Assembly: GCA_029876055.1 (NCBI GenBank)
Contig: CM056876.1
Location: 1,922,001 to 1,986,000, forward strand
Direction: 5' to 3'
Source of the DNA: Madurella fahalii
Taxonomy: Eukaryota; Ascomycota; Sordariomycetes; Sordariales
DNA: 64,000 nt
This document shows, piece after piece, positions 10,852 to 22,186 of the stretch (the first letter of the stretch is position 1; every line of letters begins with the position of its first letter). The notes below the pieces were generated by a model that had not been told where the DNA came from, searched no databases, and saw only the letters and a list, made by a program, of their open reading frames with translations. The translations under genes and the position numbers were made by a program.

Positions 10852-11603
10852 CCGTCCAAAGCACGTTGCCGTCTTGGCGGCTGTGTCCTTTTGCGGGGAC
10901 AAGCCGTAGGAGGATGATTGGGTTGTTCTAGTTCCTCTTGCGGGTTAGTCGGGCTTGAAGTCAGCTCCTAGTTGGCTTCCTGAATACGCCTTCCGAGGCT
11001 AGTCTGCTACGAGGTTCGCTTCCGTCTTGGTCTTCATTAAGGCTTGGTTTCTCGAAAGTCTAGGTGAGAAGAATGGCCCCTCGGGAAGATGCCATAAGTG
11101 GCACGTTCCGGATGATGCAAGGTTTTCGTATTCCTCCACAGCTTGTCACATGTCCAGAATGTTAAAACACGGACTTCCTCAAACGGGCGTCACCATCACG
11201 TCGATAGCCCTAGCTGGGAAAACGCACATGGACGCTTCTTTTCGCTAGATATCGACTCGAAGTTTGTCAATACTGATTGGTCCAATCCGGGTAGACTCAC
11301 CCCGCTAACCCAATGACTGTTTTTTCGCGGTGTTGCTGCAGTCTCTCGATTATTCTCCCCGACCATCAGAATGGATACAGACGAGGACGAGGACCCGTAC
11401 ATGGCTGTCTCGACAAATTCCTAGGGTCGCAGTGGTTCGTTCCCTGAATCGCCTGCCTGAGGACTCCGTGTAAATATGTAAATTGCAAACCATCAACACT
11501 CAAACCTATGGCGCCACGCAAAAACGTTACGCCTAGCGAGCCAGGATTTCCAGCTCGAATACATGCCACCGTAGTCATACACTCGGCCACTAAGCGATAA
11601 CAA
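10852..11603. other. intergenic, convergent 3' flanks
   Basis: Lies between the 3' ends of the deaminase (+) and the membrane protein (-). Nothing further is recognised. Confidence 0.6.
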
Positions 11604-12782
11604 TCAGCCACGGCTCCCTGACTCACCCTGGCCGCGGCGCTCCCGCTCCAGCATGGCATCGAATTCCTTCTGGGCCTGCTCCTTGGCGCGCGTCTTTTCC
11701 CGGTCGCTTTGATGGTACATATGCTGGTCCAGCCGCTGGCTGCGCGACTCTTCCCTGGTCTGCCCCGCCTGATCCCACGTGTCTTGTCCTGATTTCGCAC
11801 GTTGCCGGAGCCGATCCCACGCGGAGCCTCCTCCTCCGGCCGGCGTCTGGGTCGAGGTAGACTGGGGTTGTTGCCTCGCGGATGGCGCGACGGGCGAGGC
11901 GTCGTCAAAGAGGAAGGAGTCGTCGTCTTTCGGAGTGGCGGGCGATTCCGACGGTCTCTCCGTCCACTGCTGAGGTTGGTACCGCGGCTGCTGCTGCCGC
12001 TCCTGCTGTTCCAGCATGTAGGGCTGAGATGAGGGGGTCGCCTCGTCCGTGCTTGAGCCTTCGTCGGGCGAAGCTCTGCGAGGCAACCCGCTAGCGCGAG
12101 CGTGTGTTTGATTCCCGTGCTGCTGCTGCTGCTGCTGCCTCGCGTGGTCGCGGAGACTTTTGAGCCTTGGGTCGTTTAGAATGTGTACTACGTAACTTGT
12201 CTCGGCATATGATATGAAAAGTGGTGTTATGACGAGACCAAGTAATGTTCCGTAGGCGCCAAAGCGAACAGCGTGCCAGATGGAACGGGCCATTGGACCA
12301 GTGATGAACGGCCTTGTCCGCGTCGGGAAGCAGTACGGATTGAACGAAGTCGGCCTCGGGGTGTAGAAGGGAAACTTGAAGTTCCCACGGCCGCGGTAGA
12401 CAAAGTAGGCGGTAGACATCAGAATGACCGGAGTCCGCCAGGCCAACAGTTTGCAGCTGTGGGAACGGTGGTACGCGAGAGCGTCGGCCTCGTCAGTGGT
12501 TAGTGGCCGGTGCAGAGCCGCCGCGTGCATGGCGAGAACTTTGGCGACGACAGTCTTTTGGCGTTCCTCTCCAAACCAAAAAGGCGCCTGCGGGAGGGCG
12601 CTGAAGCCTGGAGGGCTGAGTTGGTTCAAATTCCGCGCCCTCTGTTCCTGGGACATGGCCACTAGTTTACCCCCCGAATCGAAGGTGCCGAGAGAGGCAA
12701 GCGGCTGCGGTCCGCGCTGCCCTTCATTGTCCCCAAAGTCTCCGTCGTTAGGCGGAATCCAATCGCCGCCTGGATATGACAT
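11604..12782 (-). CDS. conserved-looking membrane protein of unknown function
   Basis: Not assigned to a family. Single exon, 392 residues from MSYPGGDWIPP; the frame is open upstream to 13034 but that part reads like leader. Residues ~1-60 are polar, followed by a compact helical block (FWFGEERQKTVVAKVLAMHA) and a first probable membrane segment near AWRTPVILMSTAYFVYRG. Next come the aromatic/proline-rich NFKFPFYTPRPTSFNPYCFP and a second hydrophobic segment, YGTLLGLVITPLFISYAETS. The C-terminal 180 residues are Gln/Ser/Pro-rich and disordered, with Gln runs, and end in a charged helix (REKTRAKEQAQKEFDAMLER). The two-helix hairpin with a long disordered tail suggests an organelle-membrane protein, but this is inference. 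The strongly ordered central block suggests a conserved family among Sordariomycetes. Confidence 0.75.
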   Translation of the reverse strand: MSYPGGDWIPPNDGDFGDNEGQRGPQPLASLGTFDSGGKLVAMSQEQRARNLNQLSPPGFSALPQAPFWFGEERQKTVVAKVLAMHAAALHRPLTTDEADALAYHRSHSCKLLAWRTPVILMSTAYFVYRGRGNFKFPFYTPRPTSFNPYCFPTRTRPFITGPMARSIWHAVRFGAYGTLLGLVITPLFISYAETSYVVHILNDPRLKSLRDHARQQQQQQHGNQTHARASGLPRRASPDEGSSTDEATPSSQPYMLEQQERQQQPRYQPQQWTERPSESPATPKDDDSFLFDDASPVAPSARQQPQSTSTQTPAGGGGSAWDRLRQRAKSGQDTWDQAGQTREESRSQRLDQHMYHQSDREKTRAKEQAQKEFDAMLERERRGQGESGSRG

Positions 12783-13450
12783 GTTGTATGTGGGACCGTC
12801 TGATTGTGCCGACCTGAAGTCGGAGAAGTGTAGGAAAGCGTTTAAGGTTAACACTGAAGCAGGAAGGGAAAGCTGGTGGGATGATGATGCAACCTGCCGA
12901 GGATTAGGAGCTTGGGCCAGACAAGTGCCCACAGACAGGCTCGCCAAGACGACTTGTACTTTCACAGTAACGTAGTCAATTCTGCGACTAAGCTCAAGAA
13001 AATACCTGATGAAAGGACTAGTAAGTGATGACAATAGCCTGCACTATACGGCCCTTAAATCTACAACTACCCGGTCTTCCACTGTGTTCCCAGTCTACCA
13101 GGGGCAGAATCTACGCGTTGAACTGTAGCTGTCACGTAGGAGCTTAGCGGGGCAACTGTACTGCGATGCAATTCGTACTGTGCCTGCAAATGGCAGTGTC
13201 TAGTGTACAGCAGCCAGGCCCACTTTGCGCCGTCGCTGCCCGCCTTTCGGCGGTTGCCAGCGACCGACTGCAACCGAACCAGTGCGGCCTTCTACTAACT
13301 TTGCGACGATTCAATTCCGGCGGTTCAGCGCTGACGACCTTTGCGACTCGCACTGCGTGTAGCAGCACACCACACGACCGACTCTGAACTCTACTGGGGC
13401 CATAGAATCTAATTTTTGGTTTCGGCAGCTCGTGCCTCCACAGTCTCAAG
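12783..13450. other. divergent promoter region
   Basis: Intergenic space between the divergent unknown membrane protein and the RXT2 gene. No other gene is seen. Confidence 0.6.
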
Positions 13451-15154
13451 ATGTCGACACAGCAGCAGGCCATGATCATGGAGACGATCCTCTCTATTAG
13501 GAGGACTCTAAAACGCAAAGACTATGGTCAGTAGCGCGCGCGCTCGCGCTCGGATCGCCCCGCCTGGTGCTCCAAATCGCTGTGCGCTAACCCGCTGGCG
13601 CTCGCAGATTCCGACTCGGACTCTTCCATAGACCACAGCACGAATCGCGGTAACAAGTTGAAGAAGAGAGCGAGGTTCGTCAAGCAGGGCCGGCTTGCGT
13701 CATCTATGGGGCCTGCTGCGTACAAGGAGGTATGCGCGACCATAGCCGTACTTTCTCCATCTGCAGCTGGGACTAATAAGGCGCAGGTTGCAGAACATGC
13801 TGGCTACCAACGAGCGATCATCAACCAGAACCCGCGGCTGGTTGACGAAGAAGGCTATGACATAGACAGTGACGACGATGAGGAGCACATCCAAGAGGCT
13901 CTTAACGCGGCCATGGAGGATAATCCTTACTCGTCCGTCCGGCTGGAGCGTGGGTTTTCCCATTGATGGGTCCCCCAGAGAGCTGGTTGGAGCGATACTG
14001 ACTCGAGCCCAGAAATCTTGGCCCCGTTGACCGCTGTCACCGACCTTCCCTCCCACCCGACGCTCTCGAGGCCGTTCACTTCGAAGGCGCTGACAGAACT
14101 GATCGAGCAAGGGCGCAATCTAATGCACAAGGAGAATGCAGCGCTGTGGAAAGCCAAACCTCTGCTTACCAAACTCGTTGGCGACAACACGTGGGCGCCC
14201 TGCGGGCTCATGACAGCACCTGATGACAGGGACGCCTTGCTCTTCTCCGACACCACCAGCTTCTTCAACCGGCCTACGCCACACGCCGCCGGCGACTCTA
14301 CCTCGACCCCCAGCCTGAATGGAGGCCGCACGGTTCCAGAGAACGCATTGGCAGACTTGGTGAAACGAGGAGCGGGGCTAGACGCACCGCAGCTTCAAGC
14401 AGCTGTTTCGCAGCCAGTAGGCACGGAGCAGCGCAAAGAGCCACAAAAAAGGGCGGCCGATGGGCAAACACCACCAGAAGCTCAGGCAGTCAAGAGCAGC
14501 GAGATGGAACCCGGGGAATCTAACGCGGCCGGAAAACCTGACAACGACGCGCAGGTCAACGGCGAACCTAGGCAAAACGAGGAAAACAAGGACAGCCTGA
14601 CCCAAGCGGACGTCGGCCCGGACAGACAGCCAAATACTACGGGCGGCGAAGACGTGGAAATGACTGAAGCCGCCGGCATCGGCCCCAGCATCAGCACCAC
14701 AGCAGACCAGCAGCACACTTCGCCGAGGACAACAGCCCCAATGCTAGACCTCAACAGCAGGGCAGGGTCCGACACGGCGGCCGAGCCTTCGCCCGAAGAA
14801 CACTTCATCCACCCGCTCTTCCACCTCCCGCGGGCGGCGCACCCAGAGCGGGACCTGGGGCTGCCCGAGCAGGAGGCCGAGGAGGTGCGACGGCTCCTGT
14901 TGCTATACGTGCAGAAGCAGGAGGAGATTTGCCGGGGCACCAAGCGGCTGTTTGAGGGCCTGCTCCGGGCGGACCGGTACCGCAAGACGGTGTGGCAGTG
15001 GGCCAAGGCCGAGGCGCACCGCGGGGAGATGTCGGACGGGGAGGACTGGTACGATAAGGAAGAGTGGGGGCTGACGGAGGACTTGAAGAAGGGCGAGGAC
15101 GAGGTCGAGGAGGACACTGCGCAGACGCAGAAGAAGACAAGGAATCGGAAGTAG
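13451..15154 (+). CDS. RXT2: Rpd3L histone deacetylase subunit RXT2
   Basis: Component of the large Rpd3 (class I) histone deacetylase complex; nuclear. Exons 13451..13526, 13608..13729, 13787..13949 and 14013..15154 are joined by introns of 81, 57 and 63 nt, giving 500 residues. The first 110 residues match the RXT2-like N-terminal domain: a leading helix (ILSIRRTLKRKDY), DSDSDSSIDHSTNRGNKLKK, KKRARFVKQGRLA, AAYKEVAEHAGYQRAIINQ, then the signature DEEGYDIDSDDDEE. After the third intron the conserved block continues as APLTAVTDLPSHPTLSRPF. The middle (roughly 190-370) is polar, low-complexity linker. A C-terminal helical region (QEAEEVRRLLLLYVQKQEEI) and an acidic/basic tail follow. The donor of intron 3 is GTGGGT, a weaker form, but the join is in frame and restores the conserved sequence. 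Confidence 0.92.
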
Positions 15155-16259
15155 AGCGTTTTTTTTTTTTTTTTTTTTTTTGGTGGTAGGGTCCTATTAC
15201 TGGTTTTATTCGTTACGAAGTGTTTCTACACTAGATGGGTTCGGGAATGATGGGTCCGGGAGTTGGTTCAAGTTGGCTCGGGTCTGGTACGTATGACGGG
15301 CTTCGTTGCGAGGTTAGATGCGGTGTTTAGAGATACCAACATGTGGAACACGGGCAATTTAGACCGTGTGATTGCGAGGCAGTGCACGATACGGGACAAT
15401 TTCGACGCGACGCTGTTTCCAAATCGCGGTGCCAGACTGACTCAACCCGGGTCGGCAAACTAAGGACACCGAGCCCCGATCTTGTCAAGCTTTTGGCCAA
15501 GCTTTGAATGCGGGGATCACTCAGCAGCCGGGTCAGCCCGCGTCCCGGCCTGTGGATCGTATTGGCCCCACTCCTTGGTGATCATCCAATTGGGCTGCCT
15601 GGGTACCGAACTTGACACGGCCAGCAAGCCCGAGTCCGAGGTTCAGGGCAGAAAGAATAGCCCCGATGCTTCATCAATGATGGAATCGGCACGGACCGGG
15701 TATTCATCACCTCGACCCATGCCACAACAAGCCGCCCTCCCACACACCCAGGCCCCAGGACACGGCATGGCCCTCTCATCGCCTTGTCGTTGGCCGCCTC
15801 AGATAAAGAATCTGATGTCGCCAGCGACTGTGTTGCGGCTAACCCTTGCTTTTCCCTTTTGTTCACAAGAACATCGTCACCTCGCGTCGTCATCGGATGC
15901 CGACATTATCTAATGTCCTATTAGAGGCTTAATATTTCAATTTCACTACGCACGCGTTTTGAAAGAGCTAACGTCTCCGCTGGTACGCTTCGACAATATT
16001 TTACACGCTCTGGTTACCGAATCTGGGGTTCCGCCCCCCCAAACTATAGTCAAGCCTGACAGGGCTCTCTCTGGAGTCTGAACAGCTCCTTGGCCGTGCC
16101 TTGGCGGCGGCTCGAGGTTGGCGTTTTGACAAGGGCTCAAAAGGCAGTTTTACCTGGCGTTTTCTGTCGTCGTTATCATTTAGTTTATTTTGTACCAAGT
16201 CGACGAGAATTCTCTCCCCCTTTAACTTGGTTTTCGAGCCGCGCCATCACATATCCGAC
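15155..16259. other. intergenic, 3' of RXT2 and promoter of MFS gene
   Basis: A poly-T run of about 22 starts at 15160, just after the RXT2 stop codon. The remainder is the upstream region of the transporter. Small open frames have no recognisable content. Confidence 0.6.
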
Positions 16260-18249
16260 ATGGCCGACAGAGATACCGCCACAACGGACACCGAGCCAGA
16301 GAAGCTCCCGGAGGGGGGAGCCCCTTCGTCCGCTAAAGACATGGACACCGCTGCCACCACCACCCGCCCGCCTCCAGCAGCAGCAGCGGTAGCCAAAGAT
16401 GCCGACCAAGACCAAACCGTCTACCCGACGGGCCTCAAGCTCGCCCTCATCATCACGTCGCTCTGCCTGGCCGTCTTCCTGGTGGCGCTGGACCAGACCA
16501 TCATCGCGCCCGCGCTGGGCGCCATCACGGGTGAATTCTCGTCGGTCAAGGACATTGGCTGGTACGGCGCGGCCTACCTGCTGACCACGACGGCGCTGCA
16601 GCCGGCCTACGGCTCCCTGTACCGCATGTTCAGCGTCAAGTACACGTACCTGACGGCCGTGGCGCTGTTCGAGCTCGGCAGCCTGGTGTGTGCCGTCGCG
16701 CCGACGAGCAACGCCTTCATCGTCGGCCGGGCGCTGGCCGGCGTCGGCACCGCGGGGCTGTTCTCGGGCGGCGTCGTCATCCTGAGCTACACCCTCCCGC
16801 TTCGCCAGCGGCCCGCCGCCTTTGGCCTGGTCGGCGCCATGTGGGGGATCGCGAGCGTCGCCGGGCCGTTGCTCGGCGGCGCCTTTACCGACAATGTGAC
16901 GTGGCGCTGGTGCTTCTACATCAACCTGCCGATCGGCGGCGCGGCCATGGCGGCCATCTTGTTGTTCCTGCATATCGAGCAGGATAATAACCCCGCCGGG
17001 GAGTCGTGGCTGACGAGGGTGCTGAAGCTGGACCTGCCGGGGACGGCCATGCTCGTGCCGTCGATTGTGTGTCTGCTGCTGGCGCTGCAGTGGGGAGGCA
17101 CCGAGTACGCGTGGAATAGCTCCGTGGTTATCGGCCTGTTTGTGGGGTTTGTGGCGATGATGGCCATCTTCATTGGGATCCAGCTGTGGAAGGGGGATGC
17201 GGGAACGCTGCCGCCGCGGTTGTTCAAGAACCGGAATGTGGTTTGCGCCATGGTGTTTGGGTTATTCTTTGGCGCCGGCTTCTTCCCGTTGGTGTACTAT
17301 CTGTGTAAGTGGGCCTTTTGTGCATCGCTCGAGAGACGAGGGGCCGGCTAACCATTGATCAGCTCTGTACTTCCAGGCTATTCAGGGTGACACAGCGGTC
17401 CAGGCCGGCATCAAGTTGCTCCCGATGCTGATTGCGACCGTCATCAGCTCGGTCGCCTCGGGCGGCTTGGTTACTGCTATTGGATATTACAACCCTTTCG
17501 TCCTGCCATCCATGGTCCTGTTTACCGTCGGAAGCGGCATGATCACGACTTTCTCACTGAATACCCCGCTCAGAGAGTGGTTCGGGTACCAGGTTCTTAC
17601 CGGTATGTCCTCTACTCCTTTCTCCCAAGGGCCCCGGTTTGGCTAACTCATTGGAAAAGGCCTTGGAATTGGTGTCGGCTTTCAGACCGGTATCCTCGTG
17701 GTCCAGAATGTGATGCCCCTCGATTGGTACGTTAAGTTTGAGCTGATCTTCACCTTTTATGGCTGCAGAGCAGTTGCTCCCGGAAACACCTGAAAGGGAA
17801 ACACATGACTGACATTGTTGGGCAGGATTCCCGTGGGAACGGCGTGCGTCCAGTTCTTCCAGTCGCTTGGCGGAGCCATCTTTATCGCTGTGGCTCAGGC
17901 CGTCTTCCAGAATGGTCTCACCGAGGGCATCCAGCGCGACGCGCCTGGCCTGCCGCCTCAGATCTTCATCAACAGCGGTGCCTCGCAGATTACACAGGTG
18001 CTCGCCCAGCTAAACGCCACGCAGTATACGGAGGCTGTGCTCAACGCGTATCTCGACGGTCTGCGCAACTCGTATTTTATTAGTGTTGCGTGCGCAGGCG
18101 CTGCGTTTCTGGCTGCCTGCGGGCTCAGTTGGAAGAGGATTGAAAAACGCAATGCCGCCATGGCTGGCGTCGAAGGCGTGGTAGAGATGGGTGAATCTAA
18201 AAAGGATGTTGACGGAGGCAGTACGAAGGACGGACAGGCGAAGGCATAG
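16260..18249 (+). CDS. MFS drug:H+ antiporter, 14-TM (DHA2) type
   Basis: Proton-coupled efflux transporter of the plasma membrane, of the family that includes mycotoxin and azole exporters. Exons 16260..17304, 17363..17602, 17660..17726 and 17826..18249 (introns 58, 57 and 99 nt) give 591 residues. A 60-residue polar N-terminus precedes TM1 (LALIITSLCLAVFLVALDQTI). Motif-like elements include ALDQTIIAPAL in TM1, GSLYRMFSVKYTY after TM2, the drug-antiporter motif C region (GAMWGIASVAGPLLGGAFTD) and WRWCFYINLPIG, which together define the 14-spanner DHA2/TRI12 branch. The tail ends in a polar stretch, ESKKDVDGGSTKDG. No biosynthetic gene cluster surrounds it, so it is more likely a general efflux pump than a dedicated toxin exporter. 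The long antisense frame 16185..16973 is a codon-bias shadow. Confidence 0.94.
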
Positions 18250-18597
18250 AAAGACGGGGGGGTTTCAGCATCGGTGGTATAGATGCGTGGTATAGATGCA
18301 TGTGCCATCTTATCTGGAAGCGGCTTGTGTACGAACTGCCTGGACACCCGGCTCCGTATGTGTAGTCATGTCCTCAATAAAGCAACGGTTTAGAAGCTAG
18401 CTTTTTCGAGGAACATGTCGAGAATGTCTTTACATCATGTGCTGCCCTCCCACCCCCTTTCGTCTGAACTTACCGATTTGGAGCTAAGTCACAGACAACG
18501 ATGCCATCCAACTATTAATAGCCTGCAGCCAGTGGCTCTGCAAAGCCGCGCTACCCATCTGGCCTCGCTTCCGCCCTTGCACCGACACAAACCTACT
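18250..18597. other. convergent 3' region
   Basis: Space of 348 bp between the stop codons of the convergent MFS and sirtuin genes. No gene seen. Confidence 0.65.
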
Positions 18598-19821
18598 TCA
18601 CACAAACGTCCCGTCATCCCTCATCTTCCCTATGACCGGCTCCAACAGCCTCGGCAGCACCTCCGCCGCGTCTCCCTGGAACGCGAAATCCTCCTCCTGC
18701 AGCGTCGCCAGCGTCCCGGGCGACTCGGCATCCAGATTCACCGTCACCACGCTCGTCCGGCCCTTCGTCCGCGCCTGCTCGGCGAACCCGGCGGCCGGGT
18801 ACACCACGGAGCTGGTCCCCACCACCAGCACCATGTCGACCACGCCGCCGCGGATCCAGTCGTGCACCGCCCGGAGCATGCCCCGGTCCAGGCCCTCGCC
18901 GAACCAGACGACCCCCGGCCGCTGCAGGCCCGTCCCGCACGCCGGGCAGCGCGGGAGGTCCGACGCGGCGATCCGGGGCAGCGGCCGCGACGGGTCCAGC
19001 AGCGGGTGCACCTGGGTCGGGTCGGCGGGGGCGTCTTCCGACGCGGCGGCTAGCGCCGGGCAGAAGGGATCGGCGACGTTGGCCGGGTCGGTCCAGCTGC
19101 ACCGCGGCGTGTTGGAGCACTTGATGGTGAAGAGGGAGCCGTGGAGGAGGTGCAGCTGGGACGGCGGGTGCGAGGCGCGGGGGTGGAGGTCTAGAGGGAG
19201 GGACGGTTAGTTGAGGGAGTTGTGAGAGAGGTGTGATAAGGAAAACTTGAAGGAGGTTCGTTTGTTTGCGGTCCCCCCCTTTTCTTTTTTCCCCCAGAGG
19301 TGTGATGCAGGAATGGGTGGGGAGGGGTGGGGAAGGAGCCAACGCACCGTCAACATTCTGCGACAGACAGAGGAAATCAGGATTCTTTCTCGCTAGCGCA
19401 GCAAGCGCGTAATGGCCCGGGTTGGGCTTTGCTTGAAGTGCCATGTGCCGTCTCTAAATTGCCATGTCGTCCTTCTGATCAGTACTTGTGTCACAGTCTC
19501 GCCCCTCCCGAGAGATGGCTAACTCACGTATCCGTAAAATAACCACACCAACCCCGGGTCTTCCTCGAACGCCTCCGGCGTGCCCAGCGTCGTTGCGTCG
19601 TAGTTCCTCCAAAGCCCACCGGCACCGCGGAACGTGGGTAGGCCCGAGGCGGCCGAGAGACCGGCGCCGCACACGGCCAGAATCCTCTTACTCCGCGCGA
19701 GCTTTGTGTGGAAGGCGTCGATGCTGCTGTAGTCTGGGTTCGGAGCCATTTTCTTGGATGCCGGTCTGGAGAAAAATGTTCTAGCGGCCTGGCCGATGAC
19801 TTTGGGAGCCTTGCCGCGCAT
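18598..19821 (-). CDS. class III sirtuin, SIRT5-like NAD-dependent deacylase
   Basis: NAD-dependent protein-lysine deacylase. Exons 19528..19821, 19348..19453 and 18598..19190 (introns 74 and 157 nt) give 330 residues, or 306 if translation starts at 19749 (MAPNPDYSS). The longer form adds an Arg/Lys-rich, acid-poor leader suited to mitochondrial import. Rossmann-fold motifs are present: [25 protein letters not shown] with HPRASHPP, and the active-site His in LHLLHGSLF. Four zinc Cys occur as C..C around [11 protein letters not shown] and in [15 protein letters not shown], followed by [10 protein letters not shown] and [13 protein letters not shown]. The Y-x-x-R pair that gives human SIRT5 its preference for succinyl/malonyl lysine (Tyr102/Arg105) is present as YGYR. 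That motif is created by splicing, because intron 1 falls between YGY and RRHMA. Desuccinylase activity is an inference from this motif. Confidence 0.93.
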
Positions 19822-20995
19822 ATGGAAGAGGTAATATTCTCAAGCCTCTAAGCCAGCTCTTCCATGCCTCTTGATTGCAGGTTTCAGACACCCCAAATCC
19901 CCGCACTTGATAAGCACGTCGGATCGACGGGAAGCGCCCACGCTCACACTCACACTCACGCTCACGCTCACGACTCCTCATTCTTAATCCCACAGTTGGA
20001 TAACGAACACCTGGGCTGGCGTAAAGCACTTCTTTATCCTGCACTGGAAAATACTTCAATTTTAACGCAAGCTGATATGGAATTGATCCTCTAGGCACCC
20101 TGAACGGGGATAAATAGAACACCTGCCGCGTGTCGGAATTTAGCCTCAGTGAGCGCATGGATGAGCCTCATATCACGACTTCAATATTGACACGGGCTGC
20201 GCAGACGGCAACCGACGCCGAGCGACTCCGTCCCCGGGATATCGAAACAGCCGATCAGCCGGTTCCCAGCAAACCGGGTCGAAACAATAATCTCGAGAGT
20301 ATGTACCTTAAGGTGTGGCGCCAAATTTGGCAATACCCGGTTTGAAACCGGCACCGGATATCAACTTGTGTATTCGTCACGTCATCCACGACGCAAATAA
20401 TCGAATCACCATGTGTGCCGGAAACAGCTCCATCGTATGAACGACCGTATATAATGATATCATCTAACCCTGACCCGGTCTTAGTCTAGTCCAGTAAACC
20501 ATCACAGTAAGGTGCCAATAATATCTAACGACGCTTCCATGGTATATAGCAGGTATCCATGTCATACAAAAAGCAAACAAACCAACGCTGGAAGCACACA
20601 CACCTCCCACCTAACCATCATCAACAAAGATAAGCAACAAGCCTTCACCCTCCCCAACATCCCTCATCATCCCTAGCCTTCATACCAACTCATTCGTCTT
20701 CATCCCATCTTTATACGTCGGTGCAGGATATGTACTCCCCTCCCCCCTCTAGTCAACATCCATTCCACTGCCGTAACGCATGTCCTCTCCTCCACCCGGG
20801 GCGGCCGGTATTAAAATGTGGATGGCTGAACCGAAATTGTGTGCATGTTCATCTATGGCGTTCCGACCGCACATGCACGGTTTAAAACGGTAAGATGAAC
20901 CCAAAAAAAAGAGTGTGACGAGAATGCAAAATAGCACCGGTTCCGGGGAAAAAGAAGAAAGTATAAAACGGAACAAGCAGTCTCTCCCTTGCCGC
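19822..20995. other. intergenic between sirtuin and GH16
   Basis: No gene seen. It holds a short CTCACA/CTCACG tandem repeat at about 19938..19972 and, toward 20990, probable 3' untranslated sequence of the GH16 gene. Confidence 0.6.
19938..19972 (+). repeat. hexamer repeat CTCAC(A/G)
   Basis: About six imperfect tandem copies of CTCACA/CTCACG about 120 bp upstream of the sirtuin start codon (minus strand). No function is evident. Confidence 0.75.
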
Positions 20996-22186
20996 TCAGA
21001 GGACGAGGTAGCCTAGGGCAGCGGCGGCGCCAAGGGCGGCCGCATTGCCCATGTTCAAGGCGACTCTGTCGGCCGCGGCAGTAGAGATCGACGCCGGGGG
21101 AGTCGTGATACCGGCGTTTGTGCCGCCGCCGCCGCTAGGGGTCGGGGCGTCCGTGATGTTGGGGGCGTCAGACGACTCGCCGGTCGAGCTGGAGCTGGCG
21201 GCGCTGGTCGTCGAAGTCACCGTCGAGAGCGTCGTGGCCGAAGACGTCTTGGTGCGAGTCTTGGACGAGACGGAGCTGCTGGGCTCGACCTCGGTGCCAT
21301 CGTTGATGACCTCGATGCTCTCCCACTTGCCGCTGCGGTCACCGTAGTGGTACTCGGTCGCCTCGGACCTGCCGCCCATGAAGTCCTGGATGCGGAGGCT
21401 CTGGTAGTAGCCATCGAAGGGAGCGTCGTCAAAGTTGGCGAGGCCGCCGGCCCAATCGATGGTGCCCTGCGGCGCGCCCGGGCGGCCAGCGACCCAGGTG
21501 CCAAGCTTGATCTGCATGGGCGTCTGCGGGTAGCCGGAACAGCCCTCGATGCCGGTGTTCCTGAGGGTGCGGACGACGGTGCCGTCGATGATCCAGTCGA
21601 GCTGCTCAGGGGTCCACCTGATGGTGTAGGTGTGGAATTGGTTGATAGGATCGGCGACGGGCGAGAAGCCGCCACGGTCGTACGTCTCAGTGCAACCCTT
21701 GCTAAAATAGTTGGTCTGGACCTGTGCGTTATCGCCGCCGAGCCACTCCCAGTCGATCTCGTCGAGGTCGTCCGACTGCAGCACGAAGCTGGTCACGATA
21801 CCAGCGCCCCGGGCGGCCCGGACCGTCACGTCAACCTGGCCGAAGAAGATCCACTCTTCGCTGCTAATTGTCGGGGCATCGGTGTCCTTGCTGATGGAGA
21901 AGATGGCGCCGAGGTTGTTGTCATAGTTCAGGCTGGTCCCGTCGGCGAGCGTGAAGAACTTGTTGGGGCCCTTGCGGAAGTCGACGTCGACAATCTTAGA
22001 GCCAACGGCCTTGCGGGCAGGGCAGTCTATCAGGGGTCGAGTCAGTACACACAGACAGTCTCGGGGCCATACCACAGAGCATCGGGACTTACCGCGCTTG
22101 GTGGGGTCGCACTCGGTGAAGGTCTGCGCCGAGACGAGCGAGGCAGCAAGAGCCACCGTAGTGGCAGTGAGGAACTTGGACAACAT
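20996..22186 (-). CDS. GPI-anchored Crh-type chitin-glucan transglycosidase, GH16
   Basis: Crh1/Utr2/Crf-family enzyme that cross-links chitin to beta-glucan in the cell wall. Exons 22093..22186 and 20996..22026 with a 66-nt intron (GTAAGT, branch TACTGAC, GATAG) give 374 residues. Residues 1-20 are a signal peptide (MLSKFLTATTVALAASLVSA). The GH16 catalytic motif is intact as DEIDWEWLG, with the two Glu as nucleophile and acid/base. Other family blocks are VQTNYFSKGCTETYDRGG, FHTYTIRWTPEQLDWIIDG and GTWVAGRPGAPQGTIDWAGG. A Ser/Thr-rich linker of about 80 residues leads to a hydrophobic tail, NMGNAAALGAAAALGYLVL, typical of a GPI-attachment signal with Asn or Gly as omega site. The 66-nt intron has no stop codon in frame, so unspliced mRNA would encode 22 extra residues just after the mature N-terminus. 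No chitin-binding (CBM18) module is seen. Confidence 0.94.
   Translation of the reverse strand: MLSKFLTATTVALAASLVSAQTFTECDPTKRGKSRCSVVWPRDCLCVLTRPLIDCPARKAVGSKIVDVDFRKGPNKFFTLADGTSLNYDNNLGAIFSISKDTDAPTISSEEWIFFGQVDVTVRAARGAGIVTSFVLQSDDLDEIDWEWLGGDNAQVQTNYFSKGCTETYDRGGFSPVADPINQFHTYTIRWTPEQLDWIIDGTVVRTLRNTGIEGCSGYPQTPMQIKLGTWVAGRPGAPQGTIDWAGGLANFDDAPFDGYYQSLRIQDFMGGRSEATEYHYGDRSGKWESIEVINDGTEVEPSSSVSSKTRTKTSSATTLSTVTSTTSAASSSSTGESSDAPNITDAPTPSGGGGTNAGITTPPASISTAAADRVALNMGNAAALGAAAALGYLVL

Noticed and set aside
16185..16973. 262-codon minus-strand open frame
   Set aside because: Antisense shadow of the MFS transporter's first exon, Arg/Gly/Gln-rich with no domain.
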